DNA of 17,275 bases. It comes from an uncultured Collinsella sp. (GTDB lineage Bacteria; Actinomycetota; Coriobacteriia; Coriobacteriales; Coriobacteriaceae). Below are positions 6,533-14,521 of this stretch, one piece after another. The DNA is taken from the NCBI GenBank assembly GCA_902475375.1, contig CABRZC010000040.1:1-17275 (forward strand), read 5' to 3'. Position numbers and translations under genes: made by a program. The notes beneath the pieces are model-generated. The model worked only from the letters and a program-made list of their open reading frames with translations. It did not search any database and was not told where the DNA came from. Every line of letters begins with the position of its first letter. Within the stretch, counting starts at the first letter, position 1.

Positions 6533-7261
6533 ATGCGCCTGTTTAAGCAGACGCCCGAGGATTACTATAACGCCCCCTACGCCGAGTTCCCGGCGCTCAT
6601 CCGCGGCACCGTCGCTGTAGTCATGGGCATCCTGTGGGTCTTCTCCAAGCTCATGTGGCGCTGGAAGGTCGAGGACAGCGACTTGCTGTTTGAGCGCCAG
6701 GAAGGCCGCGGCAGCGTGGTCATCTGCAACCATACCTCGATGGCCGAGCTGCTGGCCGTGGAGACGGCGTTGTTCTTCGGCGGCCGCCGTATTCGCCCCA
6801 TCTTTAAGTCCGAGTTTGCAAAGAGCAAGATCGTTCGGTGGGCCTTTAGCCGTGTGGGCGGTATTCCCGTCGAGCGCGGCACCGCCGACATGAAGTGCCT
6901 GCGCGCCGCCCAGCATGCGCTGCAGCGCGGCGAGGACGTCCTGATCTTCCCCGAGGGCACGCGCATCCGCTCGCGCGAGATCAAGCCCGAGGTCCATGGC
7001 GGCTTTGCACTCATCGCCCAGATGGGTAAGGCACCCGTCAACCCGCTCGCCATCTGCGGCTGGTCCGACATCACGCCTGCGGGCAAAAAGCTCATGCGCC
7101 CCAAAAAGTGCTGGATCCGTGCCGGCAAGGCCATCTCGCTATCCGATGCACCGGCCGAGCTCAAGCGTAAGGAACGCCTGGCATGGTTTGAGTCCGAGGC
7201 CATGAATCGTGTCTACGCCATGCGCGATGACCTGTGCGCCGAGCACCCGGGCAGGTTCTAG
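6533..7261 (+). CDS. 1-acyl-sn-glycerol-3-phosphate acyltransferase (PlsC-like)
   Basis: PlsC-family enzymes add the second acyl chain to lysophosphatidic acid, making phosphatidic acid at the inner membrane face. The 242-residue protein has an N-terminal hydrophobic anchor (about 24-42), acyltransferase motif I as NHTSMAE (66-72), motif II around GGIPVERG (109-116), motif III FPEGTR (139-144) and motif IV in PVNPLAI (168-174). Motif I normally reads HX4D; here Glu72 replaces the Asp that pairs with catalytic His67, a conservative change that may still be active. AAAGGAGGT (6519-6527) precedes the ATG. The location between cmk and ispH, with plsY and gpsA downstream, fits a role in phospholipid synthesis. 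Acyl acceptor specificity cannot be read from sequence, so I leave the symbol blank. Confidence 0.88.
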   Translation: MRLFKQTPEDYYNAPYAEFPALIRGTVAVVMGILWVFSKLMWRWKVEDSDLLFERQEGRGSVVICNHTSMAELLAVETALFFGGRRIRPIFKSEFAKSKIVRWAFSRVGGIPVERGTADMKCLRAAQHALQRGEDVLIFPEGTRIRSREIKPEVHGGFALIAQMGKAPVNPLAICGWSDITPAGKKLMRPKKCWIRAGKAISLSDAPAELKRKERLAWFESEAMNRVYAMRDDLCAEHPGRF

Positions 7262-7278
7262 CCATGGGCGAGGATGTC

Positions 7279-8163
7279 ATGAACACTGCCGAGGCCGTGA
7301 CCGGCAAGGCAGACGCCCCCACCATCGAAATCGCTGCCCACGCCGGCACCTGCTACGGCGTGCAGCGCGCGCTCGATATGGCCCTGGCGGCCGCCCCGCA
7401 GGTGGGGGAGACCGCCCAGGTCCACACCCTGGGCCCGCTTATCCATAACCCCATCGTGGTGCGCGAACTTGCCGAGTCAGGCGTCGGTCTGGCCGACACC
7501 CTGGACGATGCCGCATCGGGCACCGTGATCATTCGCGCGCACGGTGTGGTGCCGCAGGTGATCGAGGCTGCTCGTGAGCGCAGCCTCGACGTGGTCGATG
7601 CCACCTGCCCCTACGTGAAGAAGGTCCACGTGGCCGCCGAGCGCCTGGTACGCGAGGGCTATCGCGTGCTCGTCGTGGGCGAGCCGGGCCATCCCGAGGT
7701 GGAGGGCATCCTGGGCCATGCCGGCGATGACGCACAGGTCGTGAGCTGCGCCGCCGATGCGGACGCGCTGCCGCTCAAGGGCAAGGTAGGCCTGGTTGTG
7801 CAGACCACCCAAACCGCGCAGAACCTGGCCGAGGTCGTGGCTGCCATCACCCCGCGCGTGCAGGAATTGCGCGTAATCAACACCATCTGCGCCGCCACGA
7901 GCGAGCGTCAACAGGCAGCAGCCGCACTTGCCAACCGCTGCGACTGCATGGTCGTGGTGGGCGGTAAGAACTCGGGCAACACCCGCCGCCTGGCGCAGAT
8001 TTGCGCCGATGTCTGCGAGCACACCCATCACATCGAGGAGGCGTCCGAGATCGAGGCCGCATGGTTTGCCAACGCACACCACATCGGCATCACCGCCGGA
8101 GCCTCCACTCCGCAAGAACACATCGAGCGCGCCGTCGAGCGCATCAAGGAGCTTTGCCGCTAG
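7279..8163 (+). CDS. ispH: 4-hydroxy-3-methylbut-2-enyl diphosphate reductase
   Basis: IspH is the last enzyme of the MEP pathway: a [4Fe-4S] reductase that converts HMBPP into isopentenyl and dimethylallyl diphosphate. With the ATG at 7279 the protein has 294 residues. The three cluster cysteines are Cys25 (AGTCYGV), Cys110 (DATCPYVKK) and Cys204 (NTICAATSERQ). Substrate-binding residues are visible in LIHNP (His56), RAHGV (His88), GHPEVEG (His138, Glu140) and VQTTQT (175-180). The first cysteine motif has Thr where many homologues have Phe (AGFC). GAGG (7270-7273) lies 5 bases before this ATG. The ATG at 7264, two bases after the acyltransferase stop, is an alternative giving five more residues. 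The DUF512 gene begins 2 bases after the stop. Confidence 0.95.
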   Translation: MNTAEAVTGKADAPTIEIAAHAGTCYGVQRALDMALAAAPQVGETAQVHTLGPLIHNPIVVRELAESGVGLADTLDDAASGTVIIRAHGVVPQVIEAARERSLDVVDATCPYVKKVHVAAERLVREGYRVLVVGEPGHPEVEGILGHAGDDAQVVSCAADADALPLKGKVGLVVQTTQTAQNLAEVVAAITPRVQELRVINTICAATSERQQAAAALANRCDCMVVVGGKNSGNTRRLAQICADVCEHTHHIEEASEIEAAWFANAHHIGITAGASTPQEHIERAVERIKELCR

Positions 8164-8165
8164 TC

Positions 8166-9608
8166 ATGGACCAGACCGTACCCGCATACGCCGCCGAGGT
8201 GGCCGATTACGGGCGCAGCCGCGACCCCGAGCCGGGTGAGGGCGCGCTCGTTAAAAACGTGCGCCCCGAATCGCCCGCATGGGATGTGGGTATCGAGCCG
8301 GGCATGCGCGTGCTCACGGTCAACGGCGAGCAGCTGACCGATATGATCGTGTGGCTCTGGGAGTCTGATGACGACACCGTCGAGCTGGAGGTATTCGATC
8401 CGCGCGACGGCACGGTCACCCCCGTTGAGCTCGATCGCTTTCCCGGCGAGGACTGGGGTCTGGAGTTCGATGGCCCCATCTTCGATGGCATGCGCACCTG
8501 CGTAAACGCCTGCGTGTTCTGCTTTATGACGATGCTGCCCAAAGGCGGCCGCTCCACGCTCTACATTCGCGACGACGACTATCGCCTAAGCTTTTTGCAG
8601 GGCAACTTTGTCACGCTGACGAACCTCACCGACGAAGATGTGCAAAACGTCATCCAACGCAACATGAGCCCCATGAACGTGTCGGTCCATGCCGTAAGCC
8701 CCGACGTCCGCCGCCGCATGATGGGCCGCAACGCCCAGCGCGGCATGGACGTACTCGAGACCATCATGGATGCTGGGATTGAGATCCACGCCCAGATTGT
8801 GCTGTGTCCCGGCATGAACGACGGCGAGGAGCTTGAAAAGACCCTGCGTTTCTGCGAGGAACATGAGCAAATCACCAGTCTGGGCATTGTGCCGCTCGGT
8901 TTTACCAAGCATCAGAACCGTTTTACCTGGTCCTACAGCGACAAGCCCGAGCTAGCACGCGAGACCATCGCCATGATTCGGCCCTTCCAGGACCGTGCCT
9001 TCGAGCGCTTTGGCCGCCACACCTTTCAGATGAGCGACGAGTTTTATCTGGATGCCGGCATCGAGCCGCCCGAGGCAGACTTTTACGACGGCTACCCGCA
9101 GTACTACGACGGCATCGGCATGATTCGCTCCTATCTGGACGAGACCGACAACGTGCTCGCCGCCGATGCCGAGCGCCTGCGCCGCGTTCGCGAGGCAATC
9201 GCCGCCCGTGGCCAGCACCTGCTGTGCCTCTCGGGCGCCAGCGCGCGCGATACCGTAGCGCGTTTTGTGGAATCGCCGCAGGGCCTTGCCGGTACCGTCA
9301 CGGCCATCAAAAACCGTTACTTTGGCGGCAACGTGGACGTGACCGGCCTCATCGTCGCCTGCGACATCCTGGAGCAGCTACCCCAAGACCTGTCGGGGGT
9401 TATGCTCTTTGTGCCTAAGCTCATGTTCAACGCTGACGGCATGACGCTTGACGAGTATCATCGTGACGATTTACTCGCAAGCCTTACCGGTCGCGGCGCC
9501 GAGGTTCATGTGGTATCGACCATGCCGCATGAGCTGCTCGATACCCTGGAGCACATCCTTGGCATAACGCCCGCCAATTCAACTATTCCCGCTGACCCTA
9601 CCCATTAA
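8166..9608 (+). CDS. DUF512 protein with PDZ-like and radical-SAM-like domains
   Basis: Function is unknown. The 480-residue protein belongs to the family annotated as DUF512 or putative Fe-S oxidoreductase. It begins with a PDZ-like domain (about 25-90), with an NVRPESPAWDVGIEPGMRVL-type entry. A radical-SAM-like core follows, with the cysteine cluster CVNACVFCF: Cys112, Cys116 and Cys119, spaced CX3CX2C as for a SAM-bound [4Fe-4S] cluster. The C-terminal DUF512 domain (about 260-455) includes NRYFGGNVDVTG (383-394). The start at ATG 8166, two bases after the ispH stop, lacks a good Shine-Dalgarno site (AAGGAG at about 8147-8152 is 13 bases away), so translation probably depends on ispH. Much earlier in-frame starts inside ispH are not credible. 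der follows 10 bases later, a neighbour pair I recall from clostridia as well, which hints at a link to ribosome or translation factor maturation. Confidence 0.88.
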   Translation: MDQTVPAYAAEVADYGRSRDPEPGEGALVKNVRPESPAWDVGIEPGMRVLTVNGEQLTDMIVWLWESDDDTVELEVFDPRDGTVTPVELDRFPGEDWGLEFDGPIFDGMRTCVNACVFCFMTMLPKGGRSTLYIRDDDYRLSFLQGNFVTLTNLTDEDVQNVIQRNMSPMNVSVHAVSPDVRRRMMGRNAQRGMDVLETIMDAGIEIHAQIVLCPGMNDGEELEKTLRFCEEHEQITSLGIVPLGFTKHQNRFTWSYSDKPELARETIAMIRPFQDRAFERFGRHTFQMSDEFYLDAGIEPPEADFYDGYPQYYDGIGMIRSYLDETDNVLAADAERLRRVREAIAARGQHLLCLSGASARDTVARFVESPQGLAGTVTAIKNRYFGGNVDVTGLIVACDILEQLPQDLSGVMLFVPKLMFNADGMTLDEYHRDDLLASLTGRGAEVHVVSTMPHELLDTLEHILGITPANSTIPADPTH

Positions 9609-9618
9609 AGGAGAGCAG

Positions 9619-10953
9619 ATGAAACCTATCGTCGCCGTCGTCGGACGCCCCAACGTGGGCAAGTCCACGCTCGTTAACCGCCTGGCCCAGACCTCGGACG
9701 CCATCGTCCACGAGTCCCGCGGCGTCACGCGCGACCGCTCGTATCACACGGCCGATTGGAACGGCCGCGAGTTCACCATCGTCGACACGGGCGGCATCGA
9801 ACCGCTCAAGAGCGTCGACGTCTTTGCCACGTCCATCCGCGACCAGGCCCTCGCCGCCGCCGAGGAAGCTGCCGTCATCCTGTTTGTGGTCGATGGCCGC
9901 ACTGGCGTCACCGAGGAGGACGAGTCGGTTGCCCGCATGCTCAAGCGCTGCGACAAGCCGGTCTTTCTGCTGGTGAACAAGCTAGACAACCCCGACCGCG
10001 AAAACGACAACATCTGGGAGTTCTATTCGCTCGGCATCGGTGAGCCCACGCCGCTCTCGGCCCTGCACGGCCACGGCACGGGCGACCTGCTCGACGACAT
10101 CGTGGCCCTGTTGCCCGAGGAGGAGGACGAGATCGCCGACGAGTTCCCCGACGCGCTGAACGTGGCCATCATCGGCCGCCCCAACGCCGGTAAGTCGTCG
10201 CTGTTCAACCGCATCCTGGGCGCCGACCGCTCCATCGTGTCCAACATCGCCGGCACCACGCGCGACGCCATCGACACCGTCGTCGAGCGCGACGGCAAGC
10301 ACTACCGCATGGTCGACACCGCGGGCATTCGCAAGAAGAGCACCGTGTACGAGAATATCGAGTACTACTCCATGGTCCGCGGTCTGCGCGCCATCGACCG
10401 CGCCGACGTGGCGCTGCTCGTCGTCGACGCCTCCGTGGGCGTCACCGAGCAGGACCAGAAGGTCATGGGCTTGGCCATCGAGCGCGGCTGTGCCATCGTG
10501 GTGCTGCTCAACAAGTGGGACCTGCTCGACGACGACCGCAAGCGCGAGGCCTGCATGGAGACCGTCGACCGCCGTCTGGGCGTTATGGCCCCCTGGGCCC
10601 AGTACCTGCGCATCTCGGCCCTGACCGGCCGCAGCGTGGAGAAGATCTGGGCGATGGTCGACGCAGCCGAGAAGACGCGCTCGCAAAAGATCACCACCTC
10701 GCGCCTCAACACGTTCCTCACCGACCTGCGCGAGTTTGGCCACACCGTGGTGGACGGCAAGCGTCGCCTGCGCATGCACTACGTGACCCAGACGGGCGTC
10801 AACCCGCCGACGTTCACGTTCTTCGTCAACCACAGCGACCTGGTCAACGACACCTACCAGCGCTATGTGGAGAACCGTATGCGCTCGACCTTCGATTTTT
10901 CCGGCACGCCCATTCGACTCTTCTTTAGGAAGAAGGAGCAAAAGGATGCATAA
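9619..10953 (+). CDS. der: Ribosome assembly GTPase Der (EngA)
   Basis: Der is an essential tandem-domain GTPase that helps mature the 50S ribosomal subunit. The 444-residue protein has G domain 1 with GRPNVGKS (9-16), DTGG (56-59) and NKLD (120-123). An acidic linker EEEDEIADE (167-175) leads to G domain 2 with GRPNAGKS (186-193), DTAG (233-236) and NKWD (298-301). A KH-like RNA-binding domain (about 355-440) has the typical ending in PIRLFFRKKE. All motifs are intact and length is normal. AAAGGAG (9607-9613) overlaps the upstream stop and precedes the ATG by 5 bases. The 3' end overlaps plsY by 8 bases. Confidence 0.98.
   Translation: MKPIVAVVGRPNVGKSTLVNRLAQTSDAIVHESRGVTRDRSYHTADWNGREFTIVDTGGIEPLKSVDVFATSIRDQALAAAEEAAVILFVVDGRTGVTEEDESVARMLKRCDKPVFLLVNKLDNPDRENDNIWEFYSLGIGEPTPLSALHGHGTGDLLDDIVALLPEEEDEIADEFPDALNVAIIGRPNAGKSSLFNRILGADRSIVSNIAGTTRDAIDTVVERDGKHYRMVDTAGIRKKSTVYENIEYYSMVRGLRAIDRADVALLVVDASVGVTEQDQKVMGLAIERGCAIVVLLNKWDLLDDDRKREACMETVDRRLGVMAPWAQYLRISALTGRSVEKIWAMVDAAEKTRSQKITTSRLNTFLTDLREFGHTVVDGKRRLRMHYVTQTGVNPPTFTFFVNHSDLVNDTYQRYVENRMRSTFDFSGTPIRLFFRKKEQKDA
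10933..10938 (+). promoter_or_regulatory. Ribosome binding site deciding the plsY start at 10946
   Basis: AAGGAG lies 7 bases before ATG 10946, inside the end of der. Earlier in-frame starts such as 10865 would only add a Pro/Arg-rich segment that reads der out of frame, so this site fixes the plsY start. Confidence 0.75.
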
Positions 10954-11629
10954 TCCGATTCTGCTGACCGCCATCTGCGCCGTGGTCTCGTTCTTTATCG
11001 GAGCGATTCCATTTGGCCTGATCCTGGGCCGCGTGTTTAACCACACCGATATTCGCAAGGCGGGCTCCGGCAACATCGGCACCACCAACGCCCTGCGCGT
11101 AGCCGGCCCCAAGGTGGCCGCGCTCACGCTGCTGCTCGACTGCCTTAAGGGCGCCATCTGCGTTCTTATCGCCCGTCCGCTTATCGCGGGCGTGGGCTAT
11201 GGCTTCCCCGTGAGCATCATGGCGCCCGGAGCCCCCGGCGACTGGATGCTCGGCGTCATCTGCCTGGCTGCGGTGTGGGGCCACATCTTCTCGCCTTACC
11301 TCAACTTTCACGGAGGCAAAGGTATCGCCGTGGGCTTGGGCGTCATCCTCGCCTGGTACTGGCCCATCGGTCTTTCGCTGCTGGGCATGTTTATCGTGGC
11401 CGTCGCCATCACCAAGTTTGTGTCGGTGGGCTCGCTTGCCGCTGCCATCGGTCTTCCCATCGCCGTCTGCGCGGTCTTTCCCTACAGCAGCCTGGGACTT
11501 AAGTTTTGCATGGCGCTGATCGGCATCACCGTGGTGTGGGCCCATCGCGCGAACATCAAAAAGCTCATGGCGGGTAAGGAGTCCAAGCTCTCGTTTACCA
11601 AGCGCGTCACCGAGCCCGACGATAAGTAG
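10946..11629 (+). CDS. plsY: Acyl phosphate:glycerol-3-phosphate acyltransferase
   Basis: PlsY is an integral membrane enzyme that moves an acyl chain from acyl-phosphate (made by PlsX, not in this window) to glycerol-3-phosphate, giving lysophosphatidic acid. The 227-residue protein has the three family motifs: SGNIGTTNALR (41-51), GHIFSPYLNFHGGKGIAV (112-129) and HRANIKKLMAGKESKL (200-215). LLDCLKGA (63-70) is also conserved. Hydrophobic segments lie at about 5-28, 55-82, 100-120, 128-157 and 160-200. The start at 10946 overlaps der by 8 bases. gpsA, which makes its acceptor substrate, starts 9 bases after the stop, and the PlsC-like enzyme for the next step is encoded upstream. Confidence 0.96.
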   Translation: MHNPILLTAICAVVSFFIGAIPFGLILGRVFNHTDIRKAGSGNIGTTNALRVAGPKVAALTLLLDCLKGAICVLIARPLIAGVGYGFPVSIMAPGAPGDWMLGVICLAAVWGHIFSPYLNFHGGKGIAVGLGVILAWYWPIGLSLLGMFIVAVAITKFVSVGSLAAAIGLPIAVCAVFPYSSLGLKFCMALIGITVVWAHRANIKKLMAGKESKLSFTKRVTEPDDK

Positions 11630-11638
11630 GAGAGAGTC

Positions 11639-12646
11639 ATGAATGTTGCGCTGATTGGCTCCGGCTCCTGGGGAACCGCCGTCGCCGGCCTTGCCGCCGC
11701 GCGAGCCGAGCGCGTGATCATGTGGGCCCATAGTGAGCAGACGGCCGCCGGCATCAATGGCGAGCACCGTAACCCCCGCTATTTGGTTGATTACGTGCTG
11801 CCGGAAAACGTCGTCGCCACGACGGACCTGACGCAGGCGCTCGACGGCGCCGAGGCCGTCATCTTTGCCGTGCCCTCCACGCACCTGCGCAGCGTATGCC
11901 ATCAGGCAGCACCCTTCATCGCCGCCGACACCCCGGTGCTCTGCCTCACCAAGGGCATCGAGCCCGAGTCCGGCCTGCTCATGAGCGAGGTCATCGCCAG
12001 CGAGATCGGCAACGATCGGCGCGTGGCGGCGCTCTCGGGACCCAACCATGCCGAGGAGATCTGCCGCGGCGGACTTTCTGCCGCCGTCATCGCCAGCGAA
12101 GACCCGCAGATAGGGGGGACCTTTAAGGACCTGCTCCTATCCACGGCCTTCCGCATCTACCTGTCGCAGGACATGACCGGCGTCGAGGTATGCGGCGCCA
12201 TGAAAAACGTCATCGCCATCGTGTGCGGCATCTCCGCCGGCACCGGCGCGGGCGACAACACGCTCGCCCTTATCATGACGCGCGGTCTGGCCGAGATCAG
12301 CCGACTGGTGCATGCCCGCGGCGGGCAGGCCATGACTTGCATGGGCCTTGCCGGCATGGGCGACCTCATCGCCACCTGTACCTCGGAGCATTCGCGCAAC
12401 CGCACCTTTGGCTACGAGTTTGCCCACGGCGTGTCGCTCGACGAGTACCAGGCACGCACGCATATGGTGGTCGAGGGCGCCGTCGCGGCCCGCAGCGTCA
12501 GCGAACTCGCCCGCTCACTGGGCGTAGACATTCCGCTCACCTTTGCCGTCGAGCAAACGCTCTACAACGGTGTTACTTTGGATAGGGCGCTCGAGATCCT
12601 TACCGACCGCGTCCCCTCTCAAGAGTTCTACGGACTCACCGACTAG
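11639..12646 (+). CDS. gpsA: Glycerol-3-phosphate dehydrogenase [NAD(P)+]
   Basis: GpsA reduces dihydroxyacetone phosphate to sn-glycerol-3-phosphate, the backbone for phospholipids, in the cytosol. The 335-residue protein starts with the Rossmann motif GSGSWGT (7-13). It also has NPRYLVDYVLPENV (45-58), the catalytic lysine in GAMKNVIAI (186-194), GLAGMGDLIATCTS (236-249) and HSRNRTFGYE (251-260). The common GAGSWG loop is GSGSWG here, a mild change that keeps the GxGxxG pattern. TAGGAGAG (11627-11634), using the plsY stop, sits 4 bases before the ATG. The plsY-gpsA pairing puts synthesis and use of glycerol-3-phosphate in one transcript. Confidence 0.96.
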   Translation: MNVALIGSGSWGTAVAGLAAARAERVIMWAHSEQTAAGINGEHRNPRYLVDYVLPENVVATTDLTQALDGAEAVIFAVPSTHLRSVCHQAAPFIAADTPVLCLTKGIEPESGLLMSEVIASEIGNDRRVAALSGPNHAEEICRGGLSAAVIASEDPQIGGTFKDLLLSTAFRIYLSQDMTGVEVCGAMKNVIAIVCGISAGTGAGDNTLALIMTRGLAEISRLVHARGGQAMTCMGLAGMGDLIATCTSEHSRNRTFGYEFAHGVSLDEYQARTHMVVEGAVAARSVSELARSLGVDIPLTFAVEQTLYNGVTLDRALEILTDRVPSQEFYGLTD

Positions 12647-12664
12647 CGCAGAAAGGCTACTACT

Positions 12665-13336
12665 ATGGGTTCCATTAAAATCGCTCCGTCCATCCTTTCG
12701 GCCGATATGGCCAACCTTAAGGGCGACCTCGACAAGATCACCGGTGCCGACTTTGTGCACTTCGACGTGATGGACGGTCACTTTACCGGCAACCTCACCT
12801 TTGGCGTTGACATCCTCAAGGCCGTCAAGCGCTCCACCGACGTGCCGGTCGACGCGCACCTCATGGTGTCGAACCCCGACGAGACCGTCGATTGGTACGC
12901 CGATGCTGGCGCCGATATGATCACCGTTCACTACGAGGCCTCCACGCACCTGCACCGCACGCTCACGCACCTGCAGCAGCGCGGCGTCAAGGCCGGCGTG
13001 GTGCTCAACCCCGCCACGCCCGTCTGCGTGCTCGAGAGCATCATTGACGTCGTCGATATGGTGCTACTGATGAGCGTGAACCCTGGCTTTGGCGGCCAGA
13101 GCTTTATCCCGGGCACTCTGCATAAGCTCCACGAGCTCAAGGCCATGTGTGAGCGCCACGGCGTGTCGCCCATGATCGAGGTCGACGGCGGCATTTCTTC
13201 CAAAAACATCGCCGAGGTCGTCAAGGCCGGCGCCAACGTGCTCGTAGCCGGCTCCGCCGTATTTAAGTCCGAAGATCCCGCCGCCGAGGTTGCGCTGCTG
13301 CAGAAGCTGGGCAACGAGGCCGCACAGGAGGCATAA
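12665..13336 (+). CDS. rpe: Ribulose-phosphate 3-epimerase
   Basis: Rpe interconverts ribulose-5-phosphate and xylulose-5-phosphate in the pentose phosphate pathway. The 223-residue TIM-barrel protein has IAPSILSAD (6-14), VHFDVMDGHF (31-40, metal ligands His32 and Asp34), DAHLMV (63-68, His65), VNPGFGGQSFIP (138-149, phosphate and loop region) and EVDGGI (172-177, Asp174). All metal and acid-base residues are present. Many homologues continue the second motif with Val-Pro-Asn; here it reads Thr-Gly-Asn (41-43), a local variation of unknown effect. A weak AGAAAGG (12650-12656) precedes the ATG. The 18-base gap from gpsA suggests it remains in the same transcript. Confidence 0.95.
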   Translation: MGSIKIAPSILSADMANLKGDLDKITGADFVHFDVMDGHFTGNLTFGVDILKAVKRSTDVPVDAHLMVSNPDETVDWYADAGADMITVHYEASTHLHRTLTHLQQRGVKAGVVLNPATPVCVLESIIDVVDMVLLMSVNPGFGGQSFIPGTLHKLHELKAMCERHGVSPMIEVDGGISSKNIAEVVKAGANVLVAGSAVFKSEDPAAEVALLQKLGNEAAQEA

Positions 13337-13342
13337 ACCCTT

Positions 13343-14521
13343 ATGACCGCAGGTCAAAACCGCATACCCGTGAATCTTGACTATGCCGCCTCGACGCCTA
13401 TGCGCGCCGAGGCGCTCCTTGCGCAGCGCGAGTACGACGACAGCGAGCTTGCCGGCGTCAATCCCAACTCGCTGCATTCGCTCGGCCGCAAGGCCGCCGC
13501 GCGCCTGGAGGCCGCACGCCGCGAGATCGCCCGCAGCTTTGGCGCGCGCGTCCGCCCATCCGAGATTGTCCTGACCAATGGCGGCACCGAGGCAAACCAG
13601 CTGGCGCTCCTCGGACTTGCCGAGGGCGCCCGTCAGCACGACCGCAAGCGCAACCGCGTGATCGTATCTGCCATCGAGCACGATTCGATCCTGGACAACC
13701 TGCCGCTGCTACTCGCCGCTGGCTTTACCGTCGACCTGGTGCAGCCCGGCCGTGCGGGCTACATTGAGCCTGCCGCGCTGAGTGACTTGCTCGGAGACGA
13801 TGTCGCGCTCGTGAGCATCATGGCCGCCAATAACGAGACCGGCGTGGTGCAGCCCATCCGCGAGCTGGCCGCCGCCGCGCATACCGTGGGCGCCCTGTTC
13901 CACACCGATGCCATCCAGGGCTACTTGCATATTCCGCTCGATGTCACCGAGCTGGGCGTCGATGCCATGACCGTTGCCGCGCACAAGATTGGCGGCCCTG
14001 TGGCATCCGGCGCGCTCTACCTTAAGAACCGCACGCCGCTGCGTCCGCGCATCTTTGGCGGTGGACAGGAAGCCGGCCGTCGCGCCGGTACGCAGGACCT
14101 GCGCACGCAGCTGGCTTTTGCCGCTGCCGCTTCCGTTTTACTGCCGAACGTGGCCCAGGAGCGCGCGACCCTGCAGGCCCTGTCCGACAAGCTCTACGCC
14201 ACGCTTACGGCCCATCCTCGCATTCACGCCACGATGGGCGACTATGCGCAGGCCGATCGACTGCCGGGTATGGTTTCGGTCTACGTCGACGGCATGGACT
14301 CCGAGGAGCTCATCATCAAGCTCGATGCCGCCGGTTTTGAGGTTTCGGCTGGATCGGCTTGCTCGAGCGGCAGCATGGACCCGAGCCACGTGCTCAGCGC
14401 CATGGGCATTGGTCGCGAGCAGGCATTGGGGTCGCTGCGCATCTCGTTTGATGACCGCGTGAATCCGAGCGATCTGGACGACTTTGCCCAGACGCTGCTC
14501 TCGATCGTAGGCGCCGCATGA
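13343..14521 (+). CDS. Cysteine desulfurase (NifS/IscS family)
   Basis: This PLP enzyme takes sulfur from cysteine as a protein-bound persulfide for iron-sulfur clusters or tRNA thiolation, releasing alanine. The 392-residue protein has LDYAASTPM (12-20), NPNSLHSLGR (40-49), TNGGTEANQ (78-86), NNETG (163-167) and HTDAIQGY (187-194). The PLP lysine is Lys215 in AAHKIGGP, GGGQEAGRRAGTQ (239-251) follows, and the catalytic cysteine loop is SAGSACSSGSMDPSHV with Cys340. The loop form is NifS-like (SACSSGS) rather than the IscS CTSAS form. No scaffold gene (iscU, sufU or nifU) or tRNA thiolase gene lies in the window, so its sulfur acceptor is unknown. AGGAGG (13325-13330) is rather far, 12 bases, from the ATG. 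The stop overlaps the next start as ATGA. Confidence 0.93.
   Translation: MTAGQNRIPVNLDYAASTPMRAEALLAQREYDDSELAGVNPNSLHSLGRKAAARLEAARREIARSFGARVRPSEIVLTNGGTEANQLALLGLAEGARQHDRKRNRVIVSAIEHDSILDNLPLLLAAGFTVDLVQPGRAGYIEPAALSDLLGDDVALVSIMAANNETGVVQPIRELAAAAHTVGALFHTDAIQGYLHIPLDVTELGVDAMTVAAHKIGGPVASGALYLKNRTPLRPRIFGGGQEAGRRAGTQDLRTQLAFAAAASVLLPNVAQERATLQALSDKLYATLTAHPRIHATMGDYAQADRLPGMVSVYVDGMDSEELIIKLDAAGFEVSAGSACSSGSMDPSHVLSAMGIGREQALGSLRISFDDRVNPSDLDDFAQTLLSIVGAA

Noticed and set aside
8001..8165. Upstream extension of the DUF512 protein into ispH
   Set aside because: The extra 55 residues are Arg/His-rich and simply read ispH in another frame; the PDZ-like domain begins naturally after ATG 8166.
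9982..12049. Two long minus-strand frames opposite der, plsY and gpsA (9982-11157 and 10925-12049)
   Set aside because: They have the same antisense composition effect; the products are His/Gly/Asp-rich and motif-free, and the plus-strand genes are complete essential enzymes.
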